Assembly: GCF_017815515.1 (NCBI RefSeq)
Contig: NZ_CP072611.1
Location: forward strand, 1,612,001 to 1,676,000
Source of the DNA: Aureimonas populi
Lineage (GTDB): Bacteria > Pseudomonadota > Alphaproteobacteria > Rhizobiales > Rhizobiaceae
DNA: 64,000 bases
Direction of reading: 5' to 3'
A model generated the notes under the pieces. The model did no database searches, was not told the origin of the DNA, and worked only from the letters and a program-made list of their open reading frames with translations. Below are positions 10,016-20,516 of the stretch, one piece after another. Position 1 is the first letter of the stretch. Every line of letters begins with the position of its first letter. The position numbers and the translations under genes were made by a program.

Positions 10016-10359
10016 GCGCCCCGCACCTCTCGTGCGAACGGCCTTTACTTAGCCCGATGCTTGCCCTTCCCGAGATGTTTCGAGACGGGCGGGGCGGCGG
10101 TCATGGTCGTTCCGGTTCGGCTTCGGCTGCTTGCGGCCCGCGTGGCGGGCGGGCTGCGTATGGCGAGGTGTAGGGGATGGCGGAAGGCGCGCCTTTCCTT
10201 CGCCATTGCCGGCCTGGCGAACAAATGCGCCTGTCTCTTTTTTGACCTGTCCCTTGTCATCTGCCGGGAATCGGTGTTCATTTTGCGCGCCGGTTACGTT
10301 GGCGTCATTCGAACGCATCGCGGCCCGGCTTTTCGTATCTCTATGAGGATGGAGCGATA
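10016..10359. other. Intergenic region with no convincing gene
   Basis: This 344-base gap lies between the barrel gene and the peptide ABC operon. Short open frames on the reverse strand (10045-10281 and 10049-10372) encode Arg/Pro-rich sequences with no ribosome binding site, and they overlap each other, so I do not call them. The stretch near 10220-10350 is less GC-rich than its surroundings and probably holds the promoter of the downstream operon. I could not pick out a -35/-10 pair with confidence. Confidence 0.5.
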
Positions 10360-11937
10360 ATGCGGATTGCAACCTTCATGGCCGCGACGGCGCTTGCTGC
10401 GGGCCTGGTCACGAGCGCGAGCGCCGAAACGGTGCGCTGGGCCCGCTCGCAGGACGCCACGACGCTCGACCCGCATGCGCAGAACCTCGGCACCAACCAC
10501 AACTTCCTGCACCACATCTACGAGACGCTGGTCGATCGCGACACCGAGGGCACGCTGATCCCGCGTCTGGCCACCGAATGGAACCTCAAGGAGGGCGACG
10601 ACACCGTCTGGGTGTTCAAGCTGCGCGAGGGCGTGACCTTCCACGACGGGTCCGAGTTCACCGCCGAGGACGTGGTTTTCTCGCTGGAGCGCGCCAAGAC
10701 CGAAGCCTCCAACATGCGCCAGCTCCATGCGGACGTGGCCAGCGTTTCGGCGGTGGACGACTACACGGTGGAAGTGCAGATGGAGGGCCCTTCGCCGCTC
10801 TATCCGAACAATCTGACCAACACCTTCATCATGGACAAGACCTGGGCCGAGACCAACGACGTGGTCGAGGTGCAGGACTTCGCCGGCGGCGAGGACAATT
10901 ACGCCGTCCGCAACACCAACGGCACCGGCCCCTACACGCTGGCCTCGCGCGACCCCGACGTGCGCTCGGTGATGACGGCCTATGAGGAGCATTGGGCCGA
11001 GGAGGCCCCGGACGTCGCCGAGATCCAGTATGTGGTGATCTCCGAGGCGGCCACGCGCGTCGCCGCGCTGCTCTCGGGCGAGGTGGACTTCGTCCAGGAC
11101 CTGCCGGTGCAGGACGTGGAGCGCCTGTCGAACCAGGGCGGGGTGAAGATCGAGACAGGGGCCGAGAACCGCTCCATCTACTTCGCCTACCGCTTCGGCG
11201 AGGAGCCGCTGCGCTCCTCCAACATCACCGACCGCAACCCCTTCAACGACCCGCTCGTGCGCGAGGCGATCCATCTGGCGGTGGACCGCGAGGCCATCCA
11301 GCAGGTGGTCATGCGCGGCCAGTCCGACCCCACCGGCATCGTCGTCCCGCCCTTCGTCAACGGCTGGACGGAGGAACTGGACGCCTATCCCGCCCCCGAC
11401 ATCGAGCGGGCCCGCGAGCTGATGGCCGAGGCCGGCTTCCCGGACGGCTTCACGGTGACGCTGGACACGCCGAACAACCGCTACGTCAACGACGAGGCGA
11501 TCAGCCAGGCGGTGGCCGGGATGCTCTCGCAGATCGGCGTGAACGTAACGCTCGCCTCGCGCCCCGTGGCGCAGCACTCGCCCCTGATCCAGAACAACGA
11601 GACGGATTTCTACCTTCTCGGCTGGGGCGTGCCGACCTTCGATTCGGCTTATAACTTCAACGACCTCATCCATACGAAGGAAGGCGATTACGGCGCCTAT
11701 AACGGCGGCCTCTACTCCAACCCGGAGCTGGACGAGAAGATCGTGGCGCTGGGCACCCAGACCGACCTTGCGGCGCGCGACGCCGCCATCGCCGAGATCT
11801 GGGAAGCGGTGCAGGCCGACCGCGTGGTCCTGCCGATCCACAACCAGGTGCTGGCCTATGCGATGAAGGACAATCTCACGCTCGCCGTGCATCCGGAGAA
11901 CCAGCCGCGTCTTTATGAGATGCAGGTCGCCGAGTAA
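10360..11937 (+). CDS. ABC transporter substrate-binding protein, family 5 (peptide/nickel type)
   Basis: A 525-residue periplasmic binding protein with a signal peptide (MRIATFMAATALAAGLVTSASA). Family-5 features are the N-terminal block TTLDPHAQNLGTNHNFLHHIYETLV, the segment VWVFKLREGVTFHDGSEFTAEDVVFSL (read in parts), GTGPYTL, and the C-terminal LLGWGVPTFDS. It delivers substrate to the inner-membrane permeases encoded next. Members bind di- and oligopeptides, nickel chelates, glutathione or sugars, and nothing here distinguishes among these. It is first in a five-gene importer operon, separated from the permeases by a strong stem-loop. Confidence 0.9.
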   Translation: MRIATFMAATALAAGLVTSASAETVRWARSQDATTLDPHAQNLGTNHNFLHHIYETLVDRDTEGTLIPRLATEWNLKEGDDTVWVFKLREGVTFHDGSEFTAEDVVFSLERAKTEASNMRQLHADVASVSAVDDYTVEVQMEGPSPLYPNNLTNTFIMDKTWAETNDVVEVQDFAGGEDNYAVRNTNGTGPYTLASRDPDVRSVMTAYEEHWAEEAPDVAEIQYVVISEAATRVAALLSGEVDFVQDLPVQDVERLSNQGGVKIETGAENRSIYFAYRFGEEPLRSSNITDRNPFNDPLVREAIHLAVDREAIQQVVMRGQSDPTGIVVPPFVNGWTEELDAYPAPDIERARELMAEAGFPDGFTVTLDTPNNRYVNDEAISQAVAGMLSQIGVNVTLASRPVAQHSPLIQNNETDFYLLGWGVPTFDSAYNFNDLIHTKEGDYGAYNGGLYSNPELDEKIVALGTQTDLAARDAAIAEIWEAVQADRVVLPIHNQVLAYAMKDNLTLAVHPENQPRLYEMQVAE

Positions 11938-11953
11938 GCGCGAGACCACGGCA

Positions 11954-11997
11954 CGGCCCGCCCCGCGAATCCACGCGCGGGGCGGGCCGCTTTTTTT
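11954..11997 (+). terminator. Intrinsic terminator or attenuator inside the peptide ABC operon
   Basis: Seventeen bases after the binding-protein stop codon is a perfect 14-bp inverted repeat (CGGCCCGCCCCGCG and its complement) with an 8-base loop, followed by C and seven T. This is a textbook Rho-independent terminator. The permease gene starts 48 bases later on the same strand, so partial termination here would give more binding protein than permease, a known arrangement for periplasmic-binding-protein importers. Confidence 0.85.
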
Positions 11998-12044
11998 GGC
12001 GGGAGCGCCTCGTCGCCCGCCGCTCCACGGAGAGCTTCGCGCCC

Positions 12045-13025
12045 ATGTTGGCCTTCATCCTCAGACGCCTCGGCCAGTCGATCCTGGTCATGCTGGTGGT
12101 CGCCCTCATCTCCTTCATGCTCTTCCGCTATGTGGGCGACCCCATCGCCTCCATGGTGGGGCAGGACACGCGCATCGCCGAGCAGGAGATGATGCGCGAG
12201 CGGCTCGGCCTGAACGATCCGTTCTACGTCCAGTTCTTCAACTTCGTCGTCAACGCGGTGCAGGGCCAGTTCGGCATCTCCTACCGCCTCCAGCAGCCGG
12301 TGATGGATCTCATCATCAGCCGCGCCCCCGCCACGCTGGAACTCGCCTTCACCTCGGCCATCCTGGCGCTGGTCATGGGCCTGGCGCTCGGCGTCTACAC
12401 CGCCATCCGCAGCGACGGGCTGGTCTCGCGCTTCCTGATGACGGCCTCGCTCGTGGGCGTCTCGCTGCCCACCTTCCTGATCGGCATCGGCCTGATCTAC
12501 GTCTTCGCGGTGGAGCTCGGCTGGCTGCCCTCCTTCGGGCGCGGCCAGACGGTGGACCTCGGCGGCTGGCAGACGGGCTTCCTGACCACCAGCGGCCTTC
12601 TTTCCCTCGTGCTGCCGGCCATCACCCTCTCGCTCTACCAGATGACGCTGATCATGCGCCTGGTGCGCGCCGAGATGATGGAGGTGATGCGCTCGGACTA
12701 CATCAAGTTCGCGCGCGCCCGGGGCGTGCCGCAGCGGCGCATCAATTACGGCCACGCGCTGAAGAATACGATGGTGCCGGTGATCACCATCACCGGGTTG
12801 CAGCTCGGCTCGATCATCGCCTTCGCGGTCGTCACCGAGACCGTGTTCCAGTGGCCGGGGGTCGGGCTGCTCTTCATCCAGTCGGTTCAGGTCGTGGACG
12901 TGCCGGTGATGGCCGCCTACCTGATGTTGATCGCCTTCGTCTTCGTCGTCATCAACCTTGCGGTGGACCTTCTCTACCACGTGGTCGATCCGCGCCTGCG
13001 CGTCTCGACCGGCACGGCGAAATAG
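12045..13025 (+). CDS. ABC transporter permease, DppB/OppB type
   Basis: A 326-residue inner-membrane permease with six predicted membrane segments; the first follows the conserved MLAFILRRLGQSILVMLVV start. The EAA loop that contacts the ATPases is around YIKFARARGVPQRRINYGHALKN. Length and N-terminus fit the DppB/OppB/GsiC subfamily. It pairs with the DppC-type permease that begins 11 bp downstream. Confidence 0.92.
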   Translation: MLAFILRRLGQSILVMLVVALISFMLFRYVGDPIASMVGQDTRIAEQEMMRERLGLNDPFYVQFFNFVVNAVQGQFGISYRLQQPVMDLIISRAPATLELAFTSAILALVMGLALGVYTAIRSDGLVSRFLMTASLVGVSLPTFLIGIGLIYVFAVELGWLPSFGRGQTVDLGGWQTGFLTTSGLLSLVLPAITLSLYQMTLIMRLVRAEMMEVMRSDYIKFARARGVPQRRINYGHALKNTMVPVITITGLQLGSIIAFAVVTETVFQWPGVGLLFIQSVQVVDVPVMAAYLMLIAFVFVVINLAVDLLYHVVDPRLRVSTGTAK

Positions 13026-13036
13026 GAATTCCCGTC

Positions 13037-13993
13037 ATGAGCGATACCGCCAAACCCGTGCCGACGCCGCCGCAGCGATCGATCTTCTACCGCGCCTGGG
13101 ATTCGGACCTGGGCTATTCCTTCCGCAAGTCGCCGGTGACGATCCTCGCCGCGCTCGTGGTGCTGCTCCTGATAGGCATGGCGCTGTTCGCGCCGCTGAT
13201 CGCGCCCACCAACCCGTTCGACGGGCGCGGCATCAACCTGATGAACGGCTTCACGCCGCCCATGGAGCCGAACCGCTTCACCGGCGAGACCTTCCTTCTG
13301 GGCACCGACAACCAGGGCCGCGACGTCTTGTCGGCCATCCTCTACGGCAGCCGCGTCTCGCTCTTCGTGGGCTTTGCGGCCGTCACCTTCTCGCTCATCC
13401 TGGGCGTCAGCCTCGGGCTTCTGGCCGGCTATATGGGCGGGCGCACGGACGCCGTCATCATGCGCGTGGCGGATGTGCAGCTGTCCTTCCCGGTCATCCT
13501 CATCGCGCTGCTCATCTTCGGCATCGCGCGCGGCTTCCTGCCGCCGCAGTATCGCGAGACCATGGCGGTCTACGTCCTGATCGTGGCCATCGGCCTGTCG
13601 GACTGGGTGCAGTATGCGCGCACCGTGCGCGGCGCCACGCTTGTGCAGAAGAACAAGGAATATGTGCAGGCCGCCATGCTGATCGGGCGCAAGCCCTTCG
13701 CCATCATGTTCCGCCACGTCCTGCCCAACGTGACCGAGCCCATCCTCGTCATCGCCACCATCTCGCTGGCGCTGGCGATCATCTCCGAATCGACCCTGTC
13801 CTTCCTGGGCGTCGGCGTGCCGCCGACCCAGCCCTCGCTCGGCACGCTCATCCGCGTGGGACAGGGTTTCCTCTTCTCCGGCGAATGGTGGATCCTCCTG
13901 TTCCCGTCCCTGACGCTCCTGGCGCTCGCGCTCTCCATCAATCTCCTCGGCGACTGGCTGCGCGAGGCGCTGAACCCGAGGCTGGCCAAATGA
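13037..13993 (+). CDS. ABC transporter permease, DppC/OppC type
   Basis: A 318-residue second permease subunit. The cytosolic N-terminus is followed by a first membrane helix (VTILAALVVLLLIGMALFAPLI), a periplasmic segment containing FLLGTDNQGRDVLS, which is diagnostic of the DppC/OppC family, and five further helices. The EAA loop includes EYVQAAMLIGRKPFAIMFRHVLPN. ATG 13037 was chosen because it lies just after the previous stop and starts MSDTAKP; the frame is open far upstream only as a shadow of the first permease. It overlaps the next gene as ATGA. Confidence 0.92.
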   Translation: MSDTAKPVPTPPQRSIFYRAWDSDLGYSFRKSPVTILAALVVLLLIGMALFAPLIAPTNPFDGRGINLMNGFTPPMEPNRFTGETFLLGTDNQGRDVLSAILYGSRVSLFVGFAAVTFSLILGVSLGLLAGYMGGRTDAVIMRVADVQLSFPVILIALLIFGIARGFLPPQYRETMAVYVLIVAIGLSDWVQYARTVRGATLVQKNKEYVQAAMLIGRKPFAIMFRHVLPNVTEPILVIATISLALAIISESTLSFLGVGVPPTQPSLGTLIRVGQGFLFSGEWWILLFPSLTLLALALSINLLGDWLREALNPRLAK

Positions 13994-15006
13994 GCGCCGC
14001 CGTCGAGACGGCGGGCGAGCGGGCGCGGGCCGCGGCGACGCCGGTCATCAGCGTGAGGGACCTCGTGGTCGAGTTCCCGACGCGGCGGGGCGTGCTCCGG
14101 GCCATCGACAAGGTCTCGTTCGACGTGGCACCGGGCGAGATCCTGGGCGTGGTCGGCGAATCGGGGGCGGGCAAGTCGATCACCGGCTCGGCCATCATCG
14201 GCCTCATCGACCCGCCGGGGCGCGTGGCCGGGGGCGAGATCCTGCTGAAGGGCAAGCGCATCGACAATCTGCCCGAGGAGGAGATGCGCCGCCTGCGCGG
14301 CAAGCGCATCGGCATGGTCTTCCAGGACCCGCTGACGAGCCTCAACCCGCTCTACACGGTGGGCGAGCAGATCATCGAGACCATCCGCACGCATCTGCCC
14401 ATGTCGGAGGCGCAGGCGCGCAAGCGCGCCATCGAGCTTCTGGCCGATGTCGGCATCCCCGCGCCGGACAACCGCGTGGACAGCTATCCGCACCAGTTCT
14501 CCGGCGGCATGCGCCAGCGCGTCGTCATCGCGCTCGCGCTCTGCGCCGAGCCGGAGTTCATCATCGCCGACGAGCCGACGACCGCCCTCGACGTGTCGCT
14601 CCAGGCGCAGATCATCGCCGTCTTCAAGCGCGTGTGCGAGGAGCGCGGCACCTCCGCCATCCTCATCACCCACGACATGGGCGTGATCGCGGAGGCGGCC
14701 GACCGCGTGGCCGTGCTCTATGCGGGCCGCGTGGCCGAGGTGGGGCCGGTGAGGGACATGCTCGGCAAGCCGCTGCACCCCTATACGACCGGCCTGATGG
14801 GCTCGATCCCCTCCATCGCCGGGACGGACGATCGCCTGCGCCAGATTCCCGGCTCCATGCCGCGCCTCAACCGCATCCCCTCCGGCTGCGCCTTCCATCC
14901 GCGCTGCGAGCACGAGATGCCCGTCTGCTCGCAGAAGCGCCCGGGCCTCAACCATGTCGGGCAGACGGATGTCGCCTGCTTCCTCCATGGAGACGCCACG
15001 GCATGA
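13990..15006 (+). CDS. Peptide-type ABC transporter ATP-binding protein, DppD/OppD type
   Basis: A 338-residue ATPase subunit. Walker A is GESGAGKS near residue 57, the signature motif is FSGGMRQRV, and Walker B is FIIADEPTTALDV followed by the H-loop LITHDMG. The C-terminal oligopeptide/dipeptide extension has the Cys-containing segment GCAFHPRCEHEMPVC, which in some family members carries an Fe-S cluster. Start and stop overlap its neighbours by four bases (ATGA) on both sides, so translation is coupled. Confidence 0.93.
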   Translation: MSAAVETAGERARAAATPVISVRDLVVEFPTRRGVLRAIDKVSFDVAPGEILGVVGESGAGKSITGSAIIGLIDPPGRVAGGEILLKGKRIDNLPEEEMRRLRGKRIGMVFQDPLTSLNPLYTVGEQIIETIRTHLPMSEAQARKRAIELLADVGIPAPDNRVDSYPHQFSGGMRQRVVIALALCAEPEFIIADEPTTALDVSLQAQIIAVFKRVCEERGTSAILITHDMGVIAEAADRVAVLYAGRVAEVGPVRDMLGKPLHPYTTGLMGSIPSIAGTDDRLRQIPGSMPRLNRIPSGCAFHPRCEHEMPVCSQKRPGLNHVGQTDVACFLHGDATA

Positions 15007-15995
15007 GCGCGCTTCTGACGATCGACCATCTCTCGCGCGAGTTCGACGTGTCCGCCCCCTGGCTGAACCGGGTGATCGAGCGCAAGGGCAAGCAGAGCGT
15101 CAAGGCCGTCGACGACGTGACGCTTGAGATCCGCAAGGGCAAGACCTTCGCGCTGGTCGGCGAATCGGGCTCGGGCAAGAGCACCATCGCGCGCATGGTC
15201 GTGGGGCTGATCGAGCCGACGAAGGGCGCGGTGAAGTTCGACGACGTGGACATCTGGGACGCGGCCAACAAGCGGCAGGTCGGCGAGCTTCGCCGCCGCT
15301 TCCAGATGATCTTCCAGGACCCCTATGCCAGCCTCAACCCGCGCTGGCGCGTGCGCGACATCGTCGCCGAGCCCCTGAAGACCTACGGCATCGCCACGAC
15401 GAGCGCGGAGATCAACAAGGAGGTCGGCCGGCTTCTGGAGGTGGTGAAGCTTTCGCCCGAAGACGGGATCAAGTATCCGCACCAGTTCTCGGGCGGCCAG
15501 CGCCAGCGCATCTGCATCGCGCGCGCGCTCGCCAACCGGCCGGAATTCATCGTCTGCGACGAGCCGACCTCCGCGCTCGACGTGTCGGTGCAGGCGCAGA
15601 TCCTCAACCTGATGCGCGATCTCCAGGACGAGTTCGGCCTCACCTATCTCTTCATCAGCCACAACCTTGCGGTGGTGAACTACATGGCCGACGAGGTGGG
15701 CGTGCTCTATCTCGGGCGCCTGGCCGAGATCGCGCCGCCCAGGGTGCTGTTCGAGCGGGCCCGCCACCCCTATACGCGCTCGCTGCTGGACAGCGTGCCC
15801 GACATGGAGATGACCGGGCGCGAGCGCCATCCGGTGAAGGGCGAGATTCCGAACCCGATCTCGCCGCCCTCCGGCTGCGCCTTCCACCCCCGCTGCCCCT
15901 TCGCCAACGACCGCTGCCGGCGCGAGGTGCCCCTGATGAAGGCGCAGGACGGCGTCGTCGTCGCCTGCCACGGCGTGGAGGAAGGGCGGATCTAA
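15003..15995 (+). CDS. Peptide-type ABC transporter ATP-binding protein, DppF/OppF type
   Basis: A 330-residue second ATPase of the heterodimer. Walker A is GESGSGKS, the signature is FSGGQRQRICIARAL, Walker B is FIVCDEPTSALDVS, and the C-terminal extension has SGCAFHPRCPFANDRC. It is last in the operon. The gene begins in the stop codon of the DppD-type gene. Confidence 0.93.
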   Translation: MSALLTIDHLSREFDVSAPWLNRVIERKGKQSVKAVDDVTLEIRKGKTFALVGESGSGKSTIARMVVGLIEPTKGAVKFDDVDIWDAANKRQVGELRRRFQMIFQDPYASLNPRWRVRDIVAEPLKTYGIATTSAEINKEVGRLLEVVKLSPEDGIKYPHQFSGGQRQRICIARALANRPEFIVCDEPTSALDVSVQAQILNLMRDLQDEFGLTYLFISHNLAVVNYMADEVGVLYLGRLAEIAPPRVLFERARHPYTRSLLDSVPDMEMTGRERHPVKGEIPNPISPPSGCAFHPRCPFANDRCRREVPLMKAQDGVVVACHGVEEGRI

Positions 15996-16323
15996 GAGAC
16001 CGTTCGAGACTTCGGGCGGGTCGGTCCTGCGGGTCTTTTGCGCCACCGCCGCGTCCCCGATCCTCGCCGATGCCGCCGGCATCGACGGGCTCCTCGCGGA
16101 CGACGAAAAATCCCTCGCAGGCCCTCCGCCGCCGAACTCTCAAACAGTCTCAAGGCGCCGCCTGCCCGTCGGGGCGGGCGCGCGCCGCTTTCGCGCCCGC
16201 CCGTAGCGGGCCGCCTGGGCCCCTGCGGAGGGCACCCGGCCAGGCACCCTGCCGCTCTCGGGCCTTGCGCGGAAGTCCGCGCGGGTGGATATCGGGGCGT
16301 TCATCAGGCGGAGCGGCGAAGTG
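15996..16323. other. Intergenic region with a GC-rich hairpin
   Basis: This 328-base gap separates the ABC operon from the Kef gene. It contains one 11-bp perfect inverted repeat (GGGCGGGCGCG at 16172-16182, complement at 16192-16202, 9-base loop). No T-run follows, so this may be a Rho-dependent or imperfect terminator of the ABC operon. The frames crossing the gap are Arg/Pro-rich shadows without start signals, and I see no gene. Confidence 0.5.
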
Positions 16324-18134
16324 ATGGCAGTGGACGGGGGCAACGGGTTCGATCTTGCCCACGTGGTCGCGCTTCTCGCGGCGGGCGTCGTCGCGGTGCC
16401 GATCTTCAAGCGGCTGGGCCTTGGCTCCGTGCTCGGCTATTTCGCAGCCGGGCTTGCCATCGGACCCTTCGGCCTCGGCCTTTTCGGCGATCCGGAGGGC
16501 ATCCTGCATCTCGCCGAGTTCGGCGTCATCATGCTGCTCTTCGTCATCGGGCTGGAGATGGAGCCGGCGCGGCTCTGGGCGCTGCGGCGCCAGATCTTCG
16601 GCCTCGGCCTCGCGCAGGTCCTGGCTTGCGGCACGCTGCTGACGCTGGCCGGGCATCTGGCGGGCCTCTCCTTGCCGGTCGCCTTCGTCGCCGGCATGGG
16701 CTTCGTCCTCTCCTCCACCGCCGTCGTCACGCAGATGCTGGAGGAGCGCGGCGATCTCGGCACGCCGGCCGGGCAGAAGGCGGTGTCGATCCTGCTTCTG
16801 GAAGACCTGGCCATCGTGCCGCTGCTGGCCATCGTCGCCTTCATCGGGCCGCGCGGGGAGGTCGTCGAGACGCCGCTCTGGCAGGAGCTCGCGCTGGCGG
16901 CCGGCGCGCTGGCGCTCCTCGTGCTGGCCGGGCGCTATCTTCTCAACCCGATGTTCGCGGTGCTGGCCCGTTCCAAGGCGCGCGAGGTGATGACGGCCGC
17001 CGCCCTCCTTGTGGTGCTGGGCGCCGCGCTGCTGATGGAATCGGGCGGCCTCTCCATGGCGATGGGGGCGTTCCTGGCGGGCGTCTTCCTGTCCGAATCC
17101 TCCTTCAAGCACCAGCTCGAAGCCGATATCGAGCCGTTTCGCGGCATCCTGCTCGGCCTGTTCTTCCTGGCCGTCGGCATGTCGCTGGACATCGCCGTCA
17201 TCGCCGCGCGGTGGCCCGTGATCATCCTGTCGGTCGTCGCCTTCGTGCTGGTGAAATCGCTTGGCATCTATCTCGTCGCGCGGCTTCTCGGCTCGCGGCG
17301 GCGCGAGGCCATCGTGCGCGTCACGCTGTTCGCGCAGGGCGGCGAATTCGCCTTCGTCCTCTACTCCGCCGCGCTCGACAACGGCATCTTCGATGCCGGG
17401 ACAAACGCGGTCTTCACCGCCACCGTCATCATCTCCATGGCGCTGACGCCGCTCACCGCGCTGGCCCTCAAGCGCTTCATGCCCGCTGAGGCCGTCTCGC
17501 TCGATGGCGTGGAGCGGCCCGAGGAGCTGGAGGGGCGCGTGCTCATCATCGGCTTCGGCCGCTTCGCGCAGGTGGCCAGCCAATCCCTGCTGGCGCGGAA
17601 CATCGATATCTCCATCATCGAGAACGACGTGCAGATGATCCGCGCCGCCGCCGATTTCGGCTTCAAGGTCTATTACGGCGACGGCACGCGGCTCGATGTC
17701 CTGCGCGCCTCGGGCGCGGGGCGCGCGGAGGCGGTGCTGGTGTGCATCGACGACCGCGAGGCGGCGACGAGGGTGGTGGAGCTTCTGGGCTCGGAGTTCC
17801 CGCACGCCAAGGTGCTGGTGCGCGCCTACGATCGCGGCCATGCCATCGAGCTGGTCAAGGCGGGGGTGGACTACCAGATCCGCGAGACCTTCGAATCCGC
17901 CATGGCCTTCGGCGCGCAGGCCCTGCGGAAGCTGGGAACCGACGAGGCCGACATCGCCGACGTGGTGGAGGATGTGCGCCGGCGCGAAGCCGAGCGCTTC
18001 GCGCTCCAGCTTGCCGGCGACATCGACGCCGGGCGCCGGCTGATGCGGGGCAATGCGCCCATGCCCGAACCGCTCACACGGCCGCGCCGGCCCGGCCGTG
18101 TCTTCGACGTGGAGGGGCACGAAAACCCCGCCTC

Positions 18135-18138
<4 letters not shown>
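16324..18138 (+). CDS. Kef-type K+/H+ antiporter (monovalent cation:proton antiporter-2)
   Basis: A 604-residue protein combining a CPA2 antiporter membrane domain of about 12 helices (residues 1-385) with a C-terminal TrkA-N/RCK nucleotide-binding domain. Visible markers are GSVLGYFAAGLAIGP, GFVLSSTAVVTQML, the acidic LLLEDLAIVPLLA (ion-translocation region), and VLIIGFGRFAQVASQ of the RCK Rossmann fold. KefB/KefC proteins expel K+ in exchange for H+ under electrophile stress. No KefF/KefG-type ancillary subunit is adjacent. The frame extends to GTG 16285; I prefer ATG 16324. Its last four bases overlap the convergent glycerate kinase gene. Confidence 0.9.
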
Positions 18139-19415
<1,277 letters not shown>

Positions 19416-19463
19416 GGGCCCTCCACCCCGATTGTTAGCGGGCGGATGGCGGGGGCGACAACG

Positions 19464-19490
19464 AAAAAAGGCCCCGCGCGACGCGGGACC
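19464..19490 (-). terminator. Intrinsic terminator for the small membrane peptide gene
   Basis: On the reverse strand this reads GGTCCCGCG, loop TCG, CGCGGGGCC, then six T: a 9-bp stem with one G-T wobble and a U-tract. It lies 53 bases downstream of the 23-codon reading frame at 19543-19614 and upstream of the glycerate kinase start, so it would end a short transcript of that frame. Confidence 0.85.
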
Positions 19491-19542
19491 TTCGATCCAC
19501 CCTCTCTCAAAATCCGTCGGCCGCCGGGCGGCCCGCGAAATC

Positions 19543-19614
19543 TCAGGTGAGGCCGAGGAAGCTCAGAATGGCGACGATGACGACGATGACGCCGATAATG
19601 TAGAAAATGTTCAC
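19543..19614 (-). CDS. 23-residue single-pass membrane peptide
   Basis: A tiny gene below usual annotation cut-offs. It starts at GTG 19614 with AGGAGA six to seven bases upstream and encodes 23 residues that are almost entirely hydrophobic: N-terminus VNIFYIIGV, C-terminus AILSFLGLT. This forms one membrane helix with no charged residue. A strong intrinsic terminator follows. I recall very similar short peptides, with an NIFYIIGV-like start, as unnamed proteins in many rhizobial genomes, but no function is known to me. Good start signal, terminator and coding-like composition argue for a real peptide. Confidence 0.75.
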   Translation of the reverse strand: MNIFYIIGVIVVIVAILSFLGLT

Positions 19615-19690
19615 GGGGTCTCTCCTGTTCCTGACAAAGCCGTGAACGCGGTTGGCGCCCGATCGTTCCAGCGACAGGAGACAATCGCCC

Positions 19691-20335
19691 TCAGGGCGCG
19701 ACCTTGCGGGCCCGCACCGCCGGCGCGTTCATCCGCCTGATGCCCAGAAGCGCCAGCGCCACGCTGGCGAGCGTGACGAAGGCGATGAGCCCGATCCAGT
19801 GCCCTTCCTCCATGCCGCCCGTATGGGCCGCGCCCGTGGCCGCCAGGTAGCCCGGCGCCAGCATGGCCGGCGCCCAGATGACGGCCGAGCCGAGATTGGC
19901 GATCTGGAACCGCAGATGACTCATGCCGAGGATTCCCGCCACGAGCGGGATGGTGGAGCGCACCGGCCCGAAGAAACGGCCGAGGAAGACCGAGGCGAAA
20001 CCCCAGCGGCGGAAGAACAGCCGCGCGCGCGCCACGCCGCGGCGATGGCTGCGCAGCGGCCAGCGATGCACGACGGTGGGGCCGAAATAGCGTCCGATGC
20101 CGTAGGAGACCGCATCGCCCAGCACCGCGCCGATCACGGTGGAAAGGAGGATGGGGAAGGGGTCCAGCACGCCGGCGCCCACGAGCCCGCCGATCGCCAG
20201 CATGATCGCCGTGGCGGGGATCAGGAGCCCGACCACGGCCAGCGATTCGCCGAACGCGATGAGCCCGATGATGGGAATCGCCCAGGCCTGATGCAGTTCG
20301 ATCAGTCGCCCGATCTCGGCGATCATTGCATCCAT
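19691..20335 (-). CDS. DedA-family membrane protein
   Basis: A 214-residue DedA/SNARE-associated family protein with about five hydrophobic segments. Family markers are the N-terminal GLIAFGESLAVVGLLIPATAIML (acidic residue in the first re-entrant region), GDAVSYGIGRYFG, and the Arg-containing FLGRFFGPVRSTIPLVAG. DedA proteins are linked to undecaprenyl-phosphate or phospholipid recycling and membrane-potential maintenance. ATG 20335 (MDAMIAEIGRL) was chosen; the upstream open frame is a shadow of the transporter gene on the other strand. It is divergent from that transporter. Confidence 0.9.
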   Translation of the reverse strand: MDAMIAEIGRLIELHQAWAIPIIGLIAFGESLAVVGLLIPATAIMLAIGGLVGAGVLDPFPILLSTVIGAVLGDAVSYGIGRYFGPTVVHRWPLRSHRRGVARARLFFRRWGFASVFLGRFFGPVRSTIPLVAGILGMSHLRFQIANLGSAVIWAPAMLAPGYLAATGAAHTGGMEEGHWIGLIAFVTLASVALALLGIRRMNAPAVRARKVAP

Positions 20336-20516
20336 GTCGTGCGATCCTAGCGGCTTGCCGGCGGCGCCGGCGTTGCGGGTTCCCGATTTAATAGCAAGGA
20401 ACAAGGCGGATGCGAGGTTGCGGGCGAAAAACTTCGCGCGTCCCTCTTGCACGAGGGCGCCGAACGGCCTTTCCGTTCCTCCGTCGGGCCCGAGGCCCTC
20501 GTGGAGGCGCATTCGC

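Noticed and set aside
10045..10372. Two overlapping reverse-strand frames of 78 and 107 codons upstream of the peptide ABC operon
   Set aside because: Both are Arg/Pro-rich, overlap each other in different frames, lack a ribosome binding site and have no recognisable motif; they look like chance frames in GC-rich DNA.
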